A stretch of 5,811 nt of DNA from contig JAGFXQ010000266.1 in NCBI GenBank assembly GCA_017861355.1, positions 1 through 5,811 on the forward strand, given 5' to 3'. Every line of letters starts with the position of its first letter. Position 1 is the first letter of the stretch. Positions 5,630 to 5,811 of this stretch are shown piece after piece. The translations under genes were made by a program, and so were the position numbers. The notes under the pieces were generated by a model. It saw only the letters and a program-made list of their open reading frames with translations, searched no databases and was not told the origin of the DNA. Source of the DNA: Bacillota bacterium (GTDB taxonomy: Bacteria > Bacillota > Clostridia > Lachnospirales > Lachnospiraceae).

Positions 5630-5654
5630 CAACTCTCCAAAAGCTGATGCTCTT
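5622..5654 (+). terminator. Probable terminator after the aminotransferase
   Basis: AAGAGCATCA (5622-5631) and TGATGCTCTT (5645-5654) pair perfectly over 10 bases around a 13-base loop, 45 bases after the stop codon. The following TATAAAT is a poor T tract, so termination may be weak or factor-assisted. The stem could serve both strands. Confidence 0.55.
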
Positions 5655-5669
5655 ATAAATGTCATATAG

Positions 5670-5694
5670 GAAGTATTAACTTCTTATATTTTTT
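5670..5694 (+). terminator. Weak second terminator candidate
   Basis: A five-base stem, GAAGT (5670-5674) and ACTTC (5679-5683), with a four-base loop is followed a few bases later by six T's (5689-5694). The stem is short and AT-rich, so this could only back up the preceding hairpin. Confidence 0.3.
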
Positions 5695-5751
5695 AATTTC
5701 TCATTATATGTTTAACTGTATCTTTACACTCGATTTACTCTTACCCTATAT

Positions 5752-5811
5752 TCAGACTTTTTCTCCTTGGCCTTCCTTAATCCATTTAGCAATTTTCTCT
5801 TTCATTAAGTT
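5752..5811 (-). CDS. Partial reading frame at the right edge, unknown product
   Basis: Nineteen codons, open to the window edge, end in TGA at 5754-5752 and read NLMKEKIAKWIKEGQGEKV. An ATG at 5805 lies inside, without a ribosome binding site in view. The charged, helical pattern with IAKWIKEGQGE loosely recalls the N-terminus of Tn7-type TnsA endonucleases (E. coli TnsA has IARRIKEGRGQG). Here the frame stops straight after, so it would be a broken remnant. It could equally be the C-terminus of an unrelated protein or a chance frame. Confidence 0.25.
   Translation of the reverse strand, partial: NLMKEKIAKWIKEGQGEKV

Noticed and set aside
1..5811. CRISPR array, tRNA, rRNA, T-box or complete insertion sequence
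   Set aside because: No regularly spaced repeats, cloverleaf sequence, rRNA-like segment, T-box motif, or transposase with terminal repeats was seen on either strand.

Overview
The window looks like chromosomal DNA from a low-GC Gram-positive bacterium (Bacillota, most likely a clostridial lineage). It has A+T-rich spacers, strong AGGAGG-type ribosome binding sites, consensus-like sigma-A promoters, U-tract terminators and a TTG start. The species cannot be named from the sequence alone. Composition is uneven by eye: the left part is richer in GC (27/60 in bases 61-120) than the aminotransferase (20/60 in bases 5221-5280), so the region may be a mosaic.

Layout, left to right. Bases 1-641 (minus strand) are the N-terminal half of an FGGY-family sugar kinase, cut by the window edge. 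It follows a short TetR-family regulator (673-1158, minus) after only 31 bases. The two probably form one operon, driven by a near-consensus promoter (1222-1250) with an inverted repeat just downstream (about 1194-1209) that could be the regulator's own operator. Bases 1415-1450 form a strong terminator for the next minus-strand unit, which reads 3706 to 1453: an OPT/YSL-family membrane transporter (635 aa) followed, one base after its stop codon, by a small PqqD-like protein (114 aa). Pairing a predicted peptide-type transporter with a PqqD-like peptide-binding fold, with no radical-SAM maturase or precursor peptide visible, is the most interesting gene arrangement here.

The 523-base spacer 3707-4229 separates this operon from a divergent plus-strand gene. 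It holds a good minus-strand promoter (4025-4054) followed within about 25 bases by an intrinsic terminator hairpin (3945-3995). A 14-codon frame overlaps the hairpin. This arrangement suggests an attenuated leader or a small RNA upstream of the transporter. A second, weaker promoter candidate lies between that hairpin and the transporter gene.

Bases 4230-5576 (plus) encode a complete PLP-dependent class III aminotransferase resembling the putrescine aminotransferase (PatA/YgjG) group. It stands alone in the window and is followed by hairpins that share competing arms. At the far right edge a minus-strand frame ends at 5752. Its 19 residues loosely recall the start of TnsA-type transposon endonucleases, but this is too short to call.

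The likely joint picture is import and handling of small nutrients: sugar phosphorylation under TetR control, uptake of peptides or metal chelates, and amine or amino-acid transamination. Nothing in the sequence shows that the three transcription units act in one pathway.
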